Shown here piece by piece: positions 36,801 to 48,600 of a stretch of DNA of 64,000 bases. The position numbers and the translations under genes are program-made. Below the pieces are notes generated by a model. That model ran no database searches. It was not told the origin of the DNA and was given only the letters and a program-made list of their open reading frames with translations. Source of the stretch: Mimachlamys varia (Eukaryota; Mollusca; Bivalvia; Pectinida; Pectinidae); assembly GCA_947623455.1 (NCBI GenBank), contig OX392527.1, positions 34,774,201 to 34,838,200 of the forward strand, in the 5' to 3' direction. The number at the start of each line of letters is the position of its first letter. Position 1 is the stretch's first letter.

Positions 36801-39800
36801 GTACCTACCAGCCAAATATCAGCACCCAGGGCCTTTTGGTTATTGAGAAGAAGATTGTTAAAGATTTTTACATATTTGACCCCTGTGACCTTGAAAGTAG
36901 GTCAAGGTCATTCATATGCGGAAACTTTGTAGCACTCCATGCCAGGTACCTACTGGCCAAATATCAGGACCCTGGGGCTTATGGAACTTGAGAAGAAGAT
37001 TCTTAAAACTTTTTACCCATTATAGCCCCAGTGAACCTTTGACCCCGTCCAGCGCTTAAAGTTGAACTTTGACCTAAACACAATATATCAGAAAAAGATT
37101 TGCATTGCCAGTCTACATATAATATATGCAAGTATCATCGGTCTAGATCATTCGGTTCATTAGATAATGTTGTGTAGATATTTTAACATATTTGACCCAT
37201 GTGACCTTGAAAGTAGGTCAAGGTCATTTATATGAGAAAACTTTAGAGTACTCCATCCCTGGTACCTACTGGCCAAATATCAGAACCCTGGGCCTTATGG
37301 AACTTGAGAAGAAGATTCTTAAAGCTTTTTACCTATTATAACCCATGTTAACCTTTGACCCCGTCCAGCACTCAAAGTTGACCTTTGACCTAAACACAAT
37401 ATATTAGAAAAAGATTCGCATTGCTGGTCTACATATCATACAAAAATATCATTGCTCTAGATCATTTAGTTCTTTAGATAATGTTGTGTATATTTTTTAA
37501 CATATTTGACCCCTGTGACCTTGAAAGTAGGTCAAGGTCATTTATATGAGGAAACTTTAGAACACTCTATCCCAGGTTCCTACTGGCCAAATATCAGAAC
37601 CCTGGGCCTTATGGAACTTGAGAAGAAGATTCTTAAAGCTTTTTACCTATTATAACCCATGTTAACCTTTGACCCTGTCCAGCACTCAAAGTTGACCTTT
37701 GACCTAAACACAATATATTAGAAAAAGATTCGCATTGCTGGTCTACATATCATACAAAAATATCATTGCTCTAGATCATTTAGTTCTTTAGATAATGTTG
37801 TGTAGATTTTTTAACATATTTGACCCCTGTGACCTTGAAAGTAGGTCAAGGTCATTTATATGAGGAAACTTTAGAACACTCTATCCCAGGTACCTACTGG
37901 CCAAATGTGATCACCCATAGCCTATTGGTTAGTGAGGAAAAGATTGTCAAACGCTTTTTTACATATTTGACCCCTGTGACCTTGAAAGTTAGTCAAGGTC
38001 ATCGATATGAGGAAACTTTGTAGCACTCTATCCCAGGTGCCTACTGGCCAAATATCATTACCCTAGACCTTTTGGTTACTGAGAAGAAGATTGTTAAAGG
38101 TTTTTACATATTTGACCCCTGTGACCTTGAAAACAGGTCAAGGTCATTGAAATGAGGAAACTTTGTAGCACTCAATCCCAGGTGCCTACTGGCCAAATAT
38201 CAGCACCTAGAGCCTTTTGGTTACTAAGAAGAAGATTGTTAAAGGAAAAGTTTACGGACGGCGGACGGCGCACGACGACGGACGAAGCATGATGGCAATA
38301 GGTCATCTTGACCCTTCGGGTCAGATGACCTAATAATCCTTACGTTAAAGTTTGACCATTCGGCCACTTTTCGCTTGGTAGTTACATGTAGGTCACGCTG
38401 ATCGCCATTTTTTGTTTACCGATGTAGCTTGTTATGCGCATGCGTTATCATATGTGATGCAAAAAAATTTACATGTCCAAATCGTTGATCAACGAATAGT
38501 GATTCCATTTTTTAATTATAAAATAAAATTTTTGAGAACATATTCCAGCGAAAATCGCCCATTAATTTTCCACAAGAGTATACATTTAATTCATATATAC
38601 AATAATTCTAAATAAGCATAAAAAAATATAGTTTTACTGTGATGCCTCTTTAAGAAACCTTTTCAGCACATCTAATTGATAAATAATTAACCTTGTATAC
38701 CCAATGAATCAGTTGCATACCCATAACTCAATCATCCTTGATATCCAGGCTTTACGGTCAACTATGCTCTCTCCACCCCTGGAATATGTCATGGCAAAAC
38801 TGAAGACTATGTGTGAGCCACCTTGTTCTTGCGGCATGAAGACTGGTCCGACCCTTTGATGTACATCAAATGAATCTCGTGGTCACATAACGGTAAAAAT
38901 TGACAGTCTTTGAAGTTGATTGCCCCTCCAATGTAATCTTCAAATGACAAGCATGAGCCTAGCAATTGGTCAGGTTGTTTAACCTGAGCGTGCCTTCAGT
39001 TTTGCCATGACATATTCCAGGGGTGTAGAGGATGTAGGTGATCGTAACCCTTGGATACTGAGGGTGTAGCGCTAGCTCTATACAATACAAGGGACTGTCA
39101 TACCTATGCCCCTTAATTGTAATGTACATTTTATTTAACTGGCATACCTATTGTTCCCATGGCCTGTCCATGAAACGCTGCCCGTTTTCCAACTGTATTA
39201 ATCCAGCTGAAAGAATGACAAATTGAATTATCATGCAAATGTTACAAGTGGCAATCACTGAATTCTTTCTGAAGCTTCTATCTTCACAAATTTGCTGTTC
39301 TGTACAAAATCATTAATACATGTATATCAATTTTTAACAATCTAATATTATTAGTAATTATAGAAAACTATCATTTGATTTAGGAGATAACAGAAATAGA
39401 AGATTGCTGATGATCATAACAAATAAAATCTTTACATCCACCTGTACATATCCTGGTGTTCTAGTAACTTACTCTGTATATCTTATCCTGGCTGTCACAT
39501 CAGTCTGTCCATGTTTCTTCCACAGATATGTTGCATTCAAAGTTCCATATAGACCACCTGCACAATCAATGTCACACCATTCAGTGTTGATGGAAGACTA
39601 ATTGTTATTATTCAATTTCAAAGTTCTTTAAAGTAAGGCACATTTGCTAATTCTCCATAGTATGGAAGGAGACTATTTTTTCTCAACCCTTAAATTTAAC
39701 TTTTTTCAACCCATGAATTTCGCAAAAAAAAATCCCCATTTTCCCACTTAAAACAGGAATATACAATCCTCATTTCCCATTTAAAACCGGAATATACAAT

Positions 39801-42800
39801 CCTCATTTCCCATTTAAAACCGGAATATACAATCCTCATTTCCCATTTAAAACCGGAATATACAATCCTCATTTCCCACTTAAAACAGGAATATACAATC
39901 CTCATTTCCCACTTAAAACAGGAATATACAATCCTCATTTCCCACTTAAAACGGGAATATACAATCCTCATTTCCCACTTAAAACAGGAATATACAATCC
40001 TCATTTCCCACTTAAAACAGGAATATACAATCATCATTTACCACTTAAAACAGGAATATACAATCCTCATTTCCCACTTAAAACAGGAATATACAATCCT
40101 CATATCCCACTTAAAACAGGAATATACAATCCTCATTTCCCACTTAAAACAGGAATCTGAAATGCTCATTTCCCACTTAAAACAGGAATATACAAAGACA
40201 TTATCTTACCAGCAAGAACTGCACCACCTATTTGAGAAAACGCTACTTCAAATCTGCCTCGCTGCTTATCAGCTCCTTCGGGGAAAATAAACTCTGCTTC
40301 ACCCTGAAATATTTAACACAAAGAAAAAATTGACAGAGGGGCTGGTTTTAGAACAATCGATAAATATTACTCGACTGTTAGAATCTTCAGATGAAACTCA
40401 AAATTACATCTATAATTTTATTACCATTGTGGTAAAAAGATCAAAGTCAATTCAATAATATACTACTAACTCAGTACAATTGATTAAAAGATTGGATCAT
40501 TTTATATGGATAAATATATATGTCTTCATTTAATAGCCAGGTTTAGGTTTTTTTTTCATATTGCCAACAGAGAGCTGGAAAATGAATCTGTCCTCTTTTA
40601 CCCAAGCTCTACTGTCAATAAACAGTTGAGTGGTTAATGGAATGAACATTTGGTGATATATCAGTAAAACTTTTCTTTTTTTTAGGTCACATCTTGACAA
40701 AGGAACCAATTACCAACTGAAGGTAGTTCTTATTAAAAATAGAGTTGCAGCACACATACATTAAGAATGAGTAAAATAATTTTTGTCAGCTGGACAGAAA
40801 CTTTATTTCAGTTTGGACATGTTTTAAAGACATTTTGTAATGAGCCCAAGACTTTAGGTAACTGTACCTCAGCATTGTTAATATAATACATATCAGGAGA
40901 ATGTGTAGGAGGAGAAATGTGACTGACACTCAATGATTTTTGTTATCAGTAATACAGTAATTTAAAGGCCCAATATACGTAACTTTTGGCAAAACGTAAA
41001 GCGAAAATCAAGCCTTATAACTTCTTATATTATTAGATTTAGTTAAGATTAACTGATATCAGCAATATTCAAGATGAAATCTTGCGCGGTTACCGGTACA
41101 GCAGCAGTTGAAACACGGTATTTGTAAACATGCGTCCATTTCGAACTGTCTTCTACCTACGGCTTTGTTGTTGAAGTGGGCCCCACCTTAATTATTTTCA
41201 ATTCTTTGGATTTTTTTTTCAACAGTTTCTTGTTAATTACCGCTCAGTTTAACTTCGTTTAAGGCTTATTTTTGCATGGTTATCAAATGGATTTTTTTTC
41301 ATTATTTTGCAGAATCCCGAAATATTTCCTGAAGTTACGTATATTGGGCCTTTAAATAAGGTAGATAAGGAGGAAATCATGTTTCGTCGCAAAATGCAAA
41401 ACATTATGTACCATGCAAAAGCTTTTTACTATTCTTATATATTATCATTACTGTTAAAGTTTATGTCTTACTGGTAAATTCAGATTCTAGCCTAAATGGA
41501 CTTCACTAAGCTCAGAAGTTAGCTGCTGAAATATGTATATGTATACTCACGGTTTTGATATAACTAGGGTCAAAGTTCATATATGGGGACATAACCCCCG
41601 CTTGGCCTGCAGTAACTGAAATGAAAAGTAAAAAAAAATTAATTATTTGAAAGCAAAGGCATATTCTTCATTTCTGTTTCTTTGTCAATCCAAGGCAGGG
41701 ATTGGAAAGGATGAGCTGTGTATTGGCCATTTACCAGTTTTAGAAATACGGTACATATGGGCCATTTGTTCTTTCTCTATTCAAGATTTCATTTTTATGG
41801 GCCATTGAGAATTTTCATGCACATATGACACATGGCCCTTATCCTTCCTAAACCCTGCAAGGATGTTTAAAGATTTCTTCATTGGATATTAGTTAATATC
41901 ACTATAAACGTTTTGAGAAACTTGTTCCATTGTGATGTATTGGGCAACTTTAAAATCATCAACACACTATAAAATATCAACACACTATGAGTACAACTGA
42001 AGTCTGGTTTTCTCTATACAATCTGTTTTAAAGATCACACTTTATTACATTCACAATAAGCCATCATAATCAAAAAGGGGCTAAAATAAATATGTATGTA
42101 TTATTTTCTAAAAAATATATATTCATTTCACAACAATTATGAAACAAATTATCCAACTTATATCAATCACTCTTGTTGAACCCAATGTCAGTGTGCATGG
42201 GGTCTTGTTGTGGAAGAACCTGTGCTGTCGACATGTTTGCCCGATGAATGGGGTAAGGTATGTTCTGATTGTAGTACTATGAGGTTGTGTGTTAGTTTGT
42301 AGTAAGTGTAAGCCTTGCTATTGATCTCCTGCCCTTTAAAGACTGCCACAGGAGGTCTGTCATGATGTTAGTTACAGTTCCTTGAAATATGTTGTAGTTG
42401 TTGTTCACAAATCTCCCAGCTTGGCATTGTACCATTTCGATCTACATGATGTCCTTGGTAGTGCGTGGTGGCCATACACTGCTGCTGTACTTCACATGAG
42501 GATGGACAAAGGTTTGGTAGGCTCTCTCGAGCTCCTTAGCAGGAGTAAGTTGCTCTTAAATTGATGAGCTTAAATGCTATTGTAGTGGAACTGTGACCAG
42601 ATAGCTCAATTGATTGACCGTCCGTCTAGTGTTCAGAAGGTCCAGGGTTCAAACCCCAGCCTGGCCATGCATTTTTCTTCTCCTGTTATATTTGGCATCC
42701 AACAATCAATCAAATATACCCACAGAAGGTGGTATAGGGTCTCGTGTGTGTCTTCAGGGTCGAAGACTTTGTTAAAGGAGAGGGGAATGTAGCAGATCTA

Positions 42801-43394
42801 GACCGGGTTGATTGTCAGCAACCAGATAGCTCAATTGGTTCAGCAACCTTCAAGAGTCCAGAAGAACCTGTGTTCAAACCTAGGTCTGGCTGTGCATTTC
42901 AGAAAATGTACCCATCTGGCAACATGCGCATGTCAAGGAAACTGAAAAAAAGCTGACTGATGCGAAATACACTTTGCAAGGCGAAGTCTTGTAAACAGCA
43001 ACATCAGCAACCACTGTATCTCGGGATAGAACTGATATCCAACATATATTCTAGGCAACCAACCTAGACTTTAGGTCCGGGTGACCATCCAATAGCTTTA
43101 AACAAAGTTGCTAATGTGTTTTACACTTAAGTGATAAATCACTACATTATATTTAAGAGTTTAGGGGCAAAAAGTGAATCTGATGAAATGTTAACAGCTT
43201 AAGTATCATGATAGTTACGTATACGTTATTCAATGTGACATTGCTCAAAGACGAAGTGAATATTATAGAGTTAAATCGTTTTTAAATATTGTATTACAGT
43301 AAATATATCATTAGGTATTACCTGGTACATTTAGAGAAGGGTCTAAAGCTGAGTATGGAGTGAAAAATCTTGATTTGTTTCGGTCCTGATCCAT
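33838..43394 (-). CDS. TIMM23: TIMM23, mitochondrial import inner membrane translocase subunit Tim23 (seven exons)
   Basis: Minus-strand exons are 43394-43322, 41615-41551, 40303-40210, 39557-39473, 39206-39148, 34659-34549 and 33944-33838 (stop TGA at 33838-33840). GT-AG throughout, phases consistent, total 594 nt (197 aa), close to the ~209 aa of vertebrate TIMM23. The N-terminal ~46 residues are soluble, with a P-Y-x-x-L-D-P-S motif and S-P-Y-M-N-F-D-P-S-Y that match the intermembrane-space part. Then P-E-G-A-D-K-Q-R-G-R-F-E-V-A-F leads into the first of four hydrophobic, Gly-rich segments typical of the Tim17/22/23 family, ending G-Y-K-K-M-A-R-G-G-A-I-G. Tim23 with Tim17 forms the presequence translocase of the inner membrane. 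Exon 6 has a partial downstream duplication (34330-34440), and introns 1, 2 and 5 carry mobile elements. Confidence 0.93.
34330..34564 (-). repeat. tandem duplication of the 3' end and donor of TIMM23 exon 6
   Basis: The block 34441-34564 contains the true last 16 bases of exon 6 and its donor. It has a diverged copy at 34330-34440: both start 'atgattttgcttattacagt' and end 'cttacccgccattctgtacag'. On the gene strand the extra copy offers a second identical CTGTACAGAATGGCGG|GTAAGTTTA donor about 124 bp into the intron. Confidence 0.85.
34888..38653. mobile_element. TTAA-flanked non-autonomous DNA element, interrupted by a nested hairpin element
   Basis: The left end is TTAA|AGGGGCATC (34888-34900) and the right end GATGCCTCT|TTAA (38641-38653), inverted with one mismatch over 9 bp. 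TTAA duplication is typical of piggyBac and Kolobok superfamilies. Removing the nested element at 36191-38333 leaves ~1.6 kb without a recognisable transposase. A 184-codon frame at 34756-35310 crosses the left boundary and is not considered a gene. It lies in TIMM23 intron 5. Confidence 0.55.
36191..38333 (+). mobile_element. non-autonomous Helitron-like element with ~145-bp tandem core and 3' hairpin (copy B2)
   Basis: It starts 'tacaagaggcccaggggcct', has GGTCATCTGAC at 36215-36225 and ends with a hairpin containing GTCAGATGACC (38320-38330) followed by CTAA. Core units are ~145 bp at first. From about 37020 to 37815 they form a ~310-bp compound unit repeated twice, which adds 'gaccccgtccagc' and 'ctaaacacaatatat' sequence. 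The last ~430 bp are almost identical to the end of copy B1. Confidence 0.75.
39737..40194 (-). repeat. 33-bp minisatellite in TIMM23 intron 3
   Basis: About 14 copies of a 33-bp unit ('ctcatttcccacttaaaaca' then 'ggaatatacaatc'). Because 33 is a multiple of three, it produces an artificial open frame on the minus strand (11-residue repeat). On the gene strand the array starts about 15 nt after the exon-3 donor. Confidence 0.92.
40962..41355. mobile_element. TTAA MITE with perfect 20-bp terminal inverted repeats
   Basis: TTAA at 40962-40965 and 41352-41355 flank ends AGGCCCAATATACGTAACTT (40966-40985) and its exact reverse complement (41332-41351). The 386-bp body has no coding capacity. The duplication suggests piggyBac/Kolobok-type mobilisation. 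It lies in TIMM23 intron 2. Confidence 0.88.
42292..42533 (-). pseudogene. LINE reverse-transcriptase C-terminal fragment, degraded
   Basis: On the minus strand the frame reads L-E-R-A-Y-Q-T-F-V-H-P-H-V-K-Y-S-S-S-V-W-P-P, an in-frame stop, then I-E-M-V-Q and R-F-V-N. This is the R-A-Y-x-x-x-V-R-P-x-x-E-Y-x-x-x-V-W ... I-E-x-V-Q-R-x-A-x-R-F-V signature near the end of Jockey/CR1-type reverse transcriptases. It is truncated at both sides and lies in TIMM23 intron 1. Confidence 0.75.
42590..42900 (+). repeat. two tRNA-derived SINE heads in tandem
   Basis: 'ccagatagctcaattg' (A-box-like) with 'gggttcaaacccc' (B box, about 42645-42657), and a second, more diverged head at about 42819-42892. The presence of flanking 'gcatttttcttctcc' tails and of related copies at 44145-44465 argues for SINEs rather than tRNA genes. 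Confidence 0.65.
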
Positions 43395-45600
43395 TTTAGT
43401 TTACGTAAAAATCTAGAAGTGAAACATGTGGGCATTAACACCGGAAGTTGTCTTTTACCGAACACCTCGGCGTTTTCTTTAGCACAGATGAAAAAAGCAG
43501 ATACGTATCGAATAATATTTTAATTTCATAATTTTAGTTTCTTTGGGCTTAAACAAATACTATGTGTCAAATAATGCTAATTAAGATAAAAAATAAATCT
43601 GAACCTTGATTAATGCCATATGAAAAATAAATATTTCAATATTTCCACTTCCTGTTTTTAAGGTTGCAGGAAAGGTCAAGGTTCAAGGCTGACAAATATC
43701 GCCACATGGTTCCGGTTTTGATGTGTGTATGTTGTTGATACAGGTAAAAATCACTTTCTGTTATTCTGCCATATCCCAACAGTCTGTTGAAAATATTAAG
43801 ATGAGAGTAATTGAACTAACAAAGTATAGATTGCACAATGCATGTTCTTTTATAGGACGTCAAAATGAAAATTTTACCTTGATTTGCCTGACTACTAAAC
43901 TTACAGTAGCATACATAGCTATCAGAGCTATATCTGTATATTATATCAGTACGTTGTAGCGGGTACCGTAGTGCTCAACTAAATTCCCAAACAGTGGCAA
44001 TTATGTCTCAAAAGAATCATCGCGCCGATAGAAGTTCCTATTAGTGTAAACAGTCGGGAGTGTATTTAGATAAGATATATTAAACGTTTACAGGAAGCAC
44101 TTGATGATGTTTTCTATATATACATATATATGTAACAAGAGAGGAAAATGCAAGGCCAGCCGGACAATCCCAAATTTAGATGGAAGATCAACCAATTGAG
44201 CTATTTGGTCACCAACAATCAACCCGGTCAAGATCCACTTCATTCCCCTCTCCTTTAACAAAGTTTTTGACCCCATCACGATTTACAACCCAGATTCGGG
44301 TATCCCCTTGCTAAATATGCACCCAGTACTGAAACAAGGTATGGTCACAGACACCAAATGTAACAGAACAGGAAAAAGGCACGGCCAGAGAGGGGTTCGA
44401 ACCTGGGACCTTCCTCACTCTAGACAGACGCTCAACCAATTGAGCTATCTGGTCGCCAATAAATACATATGTATATTCAGTTTAATACATTTGTAAGTCA
44501 ATAGTGTATAGGTGAACACTGCCAAAGTGGTATTTTAAAACAAAAATGTCACAGTACTTTATCTATTGATTAAAGGCAAAAAACTGTGTTAGGATGAAGC
44601 ATTATCAAATGAATGGGCTTGACCTATAAATTTCAAGGCCTAAAAGTTCAAATATTTTGTTTAAGCCATATGACATTTGCAGTTAATGGAAAAAGGTCTT
44701 GGATCAGGATATTTTGACAGTAAATTATGGTTAATCAGGATGTAGGATAACAAAATTTGTTGATCATATGGATCAATGACCTAAATCCATGCAGCATAAC
44801 TGGACTGGGGCAATCAGCTTTCATTTGGCAATATTCATATTAATGACTTCTTTTCTTGATCAAAACAATGTTCAACATTCATATTTCAGTGATAGCATCC
44901 CTAGGTGGCTAGGATTCAAATCTATACAAATGATGGGGCTGACCCCTGAGAAGCCTGAGGGGCGAGGCCAAAACTGGCAATTTAGCTTTATTTAAGTTAA
45001 CCAATTTCAAAATAATTTTCCTTTTAAACCATCTTCAGAATCAGAAAGCTAAGTGTTCATTTATTATTACATTACTGTATGGTAACATACTGTTGTGGCA
45101 GATCCCACACTGGAAAATTGTGTGTATTTTAACTTACACATGAATTATTTTCATACTTGCTGAAATCCAGATGAACTATAGAGGCCTTCTTGGCCTCTTG
45201 TTTAATTTTTTTGTATTATGCTTAGCAAGGGGACGTGTCTTCCAGGGCGAAGACTGGGGGGATGGGGGAGGGGGGGGGGGGGGGGGGGTGAGGAGAGAAG
45301 AATGTAGTGGAACTGGACTTTGGGCAATCATCAGTGATAAGGTAGCTCATGATCATGATAGACTGTTCGTTTAGAGTTCATGTGGTCTTGGGATTGAATC
45401 TGGCCGCTACATTTGCTTTTTCTCCCGTCAAGGTCACATTATTCTAGAGCAGTATTTCTTACAGGCCAAAAATCAAATCTTGTACATAGGATATTTAAAA
45501 CTTTAATTATGTAATGTTGATTCCTTTTGCCTTTCAGGTTGACTTTTGATTAAAACAAGGAAATTTATTGACATCTTGTTAGACACATTTCTATACTAAT
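43395..45600. other. TIMM23-NAF1 divergent intergenic region with SINE copies and a G run
   Basis: The two genes diverge across 2.2 kb. A splice acceptor (CCTTTCAG at 45531-45538) precedes the NAF1 ATG, so NAF1 has at least one upstream non-coding exon here, not located. Minus-strand tRNA-like SINE heads lie at about 44145-44240 and 44375-44460 ('gttcgaacc', 'caattgagct'). The 5' end of a 'caagaggcc' element in reverse is at about 45178-45211, and a 19-base G run is at 45270-45288. No other gene is seen. Confidence 0.5.
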
Positions 45601-48600
45601 ATGGAAGTGGTTGATTCAAAAGGAAATGCATGTCAAGATGATGTTGATATGAACAGTGACGCCACCGAAAGCACTTCATCATCTTTTCGCATCCTGACAC
45701 CAGAGGTTGACAAGGAATCCTTGGCAAGTATTGAAACCCGGGAAGTAGCAGGGTGTATAGATCAAAATAAAGACAAATGTGCATCTGTAGAAGAAACATG
45801 TGATGAGAGCTTGATCACATGTACAGATACACATACAAAAAGAGTATCTGACTCTAATGGATACAGTGCAGACACCAACATTGTAAAAGAAGTAAACAGC
45901 ATGGTTACAACTAATAATGAAAAGGAAAGTTCTAAGACATTGATTGTGGACACACAGACCAACATTGTGATGTCTGCCATGAATGGAGAAAGTTCTGCAG
46001 ACAGAGAGGAAAGCCTGAAGACTTCAGAATCTGAACACAAAAGTTCTGAATTATCTAATATGGACACTCCAACTGAAATTGGGATGTCTGCAGTGAGCAG
46101 GGAAAGTCCAACAAGCAACGAAGTGAATCTGGATATTTCAGAGACTGATAACAAAAATTCTGATTCATTAAATGTGGACACGCTGAACAAAACAGGGATT
46201 GCTCCAGTAGAAGAAGAAAGTAAAACAAACAGAATGGAAAACCTGAAGACCACTGGCACTGAAAGTGAAATGATATCTTTAGTCAACGCTTCAAATGGGG
46301 ATCACAGCATGGAGACCACTGCAACAAAACGTACAGCTGATGTGCTGCTGAAAATGGAGACAGATTACAGAGAACAAGAGAGTTCGGACAGTGACACTGA
46401 TAGCAGCAGTAGTAGCTCCAGTAGTAGTAGCAGTGATGAAGAGGAGGAGGTCAAACCCACACCCAAGAGGTAATATATACATGTAGTGGTCACAGTAGTC
46501 TCATGTTTGGCAGCTTTACCATTAATCTTTAGTTTTCCAAAAATGGTTTTATTCAACAGTCTTCATTTGGGGTGGTCGGGTGGTGCAGTGGATAGCGCAC
46601 TTGCCTTTCACCAAGGCGGCCGGGGTTCGATTCCCCGATCGGACGTGAAAAGGTACGGGGTCACCTGCCCGACCACGTGGGTTTTCTCCGAGTACTCCGG
46701 TTTCCTCCCACAATAAGACTCCTCGCGCGCTAACATCCGGGCCAACAAGAGTGATTAATATAAGTGCTATAGCTTGTTTCATAATTGTTGTAAAATAAAT
46801 AAAGTTTATATTATATATACAGTCTTCATTTTAAAACTTTTTGATGTCTATCTATATAATATCATACATTGAAAATCATTTTCCGTGTCTCAACAAAATA
46901 CTTTTTATCATTGGTAGCTTTCGGTGACCTCTGGTTGCCTTCTTTAGCCCTTAGAACAGTTGGGGATCTTTGTAAAAACTTTGATACTGAAATTGGGAAT
47001 AAAAAAGAATGTGTTCTTAGGTGACAATGTTAGGTCCCTTACTAGACTCATTTTTGGAAAGTTTATGGTTTTTCTGATATGTACAGTTGGGCAACTGGAA
47101 CACCACCCTGCAGTCCAAGTAGGGAATGGAGTTATGTCTTTCATTTTAGGTCTTTCTGATACTTAAATTGTTCTATGCACAGGTTTGATTGCAGTTTTCT
47201 GGGTAAGGATATTCTTATCACGCTGAGATTTTGTTATAGAGTTTGGTGACTGCCACACTACTGGAAATTTTAATAATCTGTTTGGTTCGCTTACAGTACA
47301 CACTGAATGGCAGAGTGAGAGAGGTCAATGGAAAAGATTGTCAGATAAAAAACACACTTTATTCATATCTTAAAATCAGCTGCTACTGTACGTTCATACC
47401 TGATGGCATTTGATTTCAGACCAAATTCTGTAACAGAGAAGGTTGCCAACAAGATTCCATTTGAAGATCTCAGAACTGAAGGAGAAATCAGTCTTGATGT
47501 GAGTTTAACATAATACTGGCTGAAAAAGAGTGCAAGTGATTTATCTATAATTTAATTTCATTAAATTTCAGTACAAGTAGTTCTTTATTTCAAGATAACT
47601 AATTCTAGATCTGTTGCTTTCTAAATTGACTATACAGTATACATGTACCAGGAAACTACATTACTGGTGTATATATACTAGATAAACTTTCAAACCGTGT
47701 TTGCCAAGCCTTCAATTATGGATGTTTTTCTGATCAGAAACTGCCGCCTATAGAGGAGTTATCCCTGGATATTGAGGAAGGGTTAGAAATGGTGCCTGTT
47801 GGAACTGTCTCCAGTGTTCTGGGAGTACTGGGTAAGTTAATGATAATATTTATAAATGTTTGTCAAGTCAGTGTTGGATCCAATTTTGAAGTTTTGAATG
47901 AAAGTATTTGTTTTTAATTTGTTGTGATCTGACCTGATATTTATATGCAACAGGTCCAACAAAGAAGTTTCATAAAAAGTTACCGTGCTATTCAGAACTT
48001 ATCAGGGGTTGACACTAACTTTTAGTAAGTGGCAGCCCTGTGGAGTGCCAGGTTCTAAAACTAGGCAGCCCTGCCAAGGATGTGGCAGGCCAAGTGTGAG
48101 CGGCACAGGCACAGGACAAACCTTACACTATGACCTCAAACCTTTTACCCCATGCCAGGACCTCAACCTTCAGGAAATTAAAAAGAGATACGAAGTTTCA
48201 AACCAATCAATAAAGGCTATACTGTACAATGTATAATTAATTACTGAGCTGTTCAAAATATTCATTATGAGTAGGACATACAGTTTACAGAACCATTTCT
48301 TAATCTCAGGTTGAGAAATAATGAATTTATATAAATCACATGACGACCTGGACTATACCGTAACGGTTACTAAAAATCTGTATCACGTCAATAAATTACG
48401 TATCACATCAGTAACGGGTTATCGTTCCTTAAAGAACTCTCCATTCAATAACAATCATGGCTGCTGATAAACACGTTGGCCACATCACGGAAGATGAATT
48501 GGCCCAAAAACGCCAGAAAGTAAATTATTACAAAACTTTGAGATGCAACGAGAAAGGAGCCACACTATTGAAAGCTAATAGGAAAAATATCGAGTCTAAG

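Noticed and set aside
39696..40037. 113-codon minus-strand frame with an 11-residue repeat
   Set aside because: The 33-bp minisatellite is a multiple of three and opens this frame artificially. It is intronic.
39737..40194. Possible CRISPR-like array
   Set aside because: The 33-bp units are directly adjacent without unique spacers, and the setting is an animal intron.
42595..42665. tRNA gene
   Set aside because: A and B boxes are present, but the cloverleaf pairing looks poor and related copies with the same flanks occur nearby, so a SINE head is more likely.
45762..46286. 174-codon minus-strand frame
   Set aside because: It is the antisense of NAF1 exon 1, whose plus-strand reading is clearly the coding one.
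47985..48236. 83-codon frame in NAF1 intron 3
   Set aside because: Repetitive 'ggcagccctg' sequence, no domain and no splice support; it looks like repeat-derived noise.
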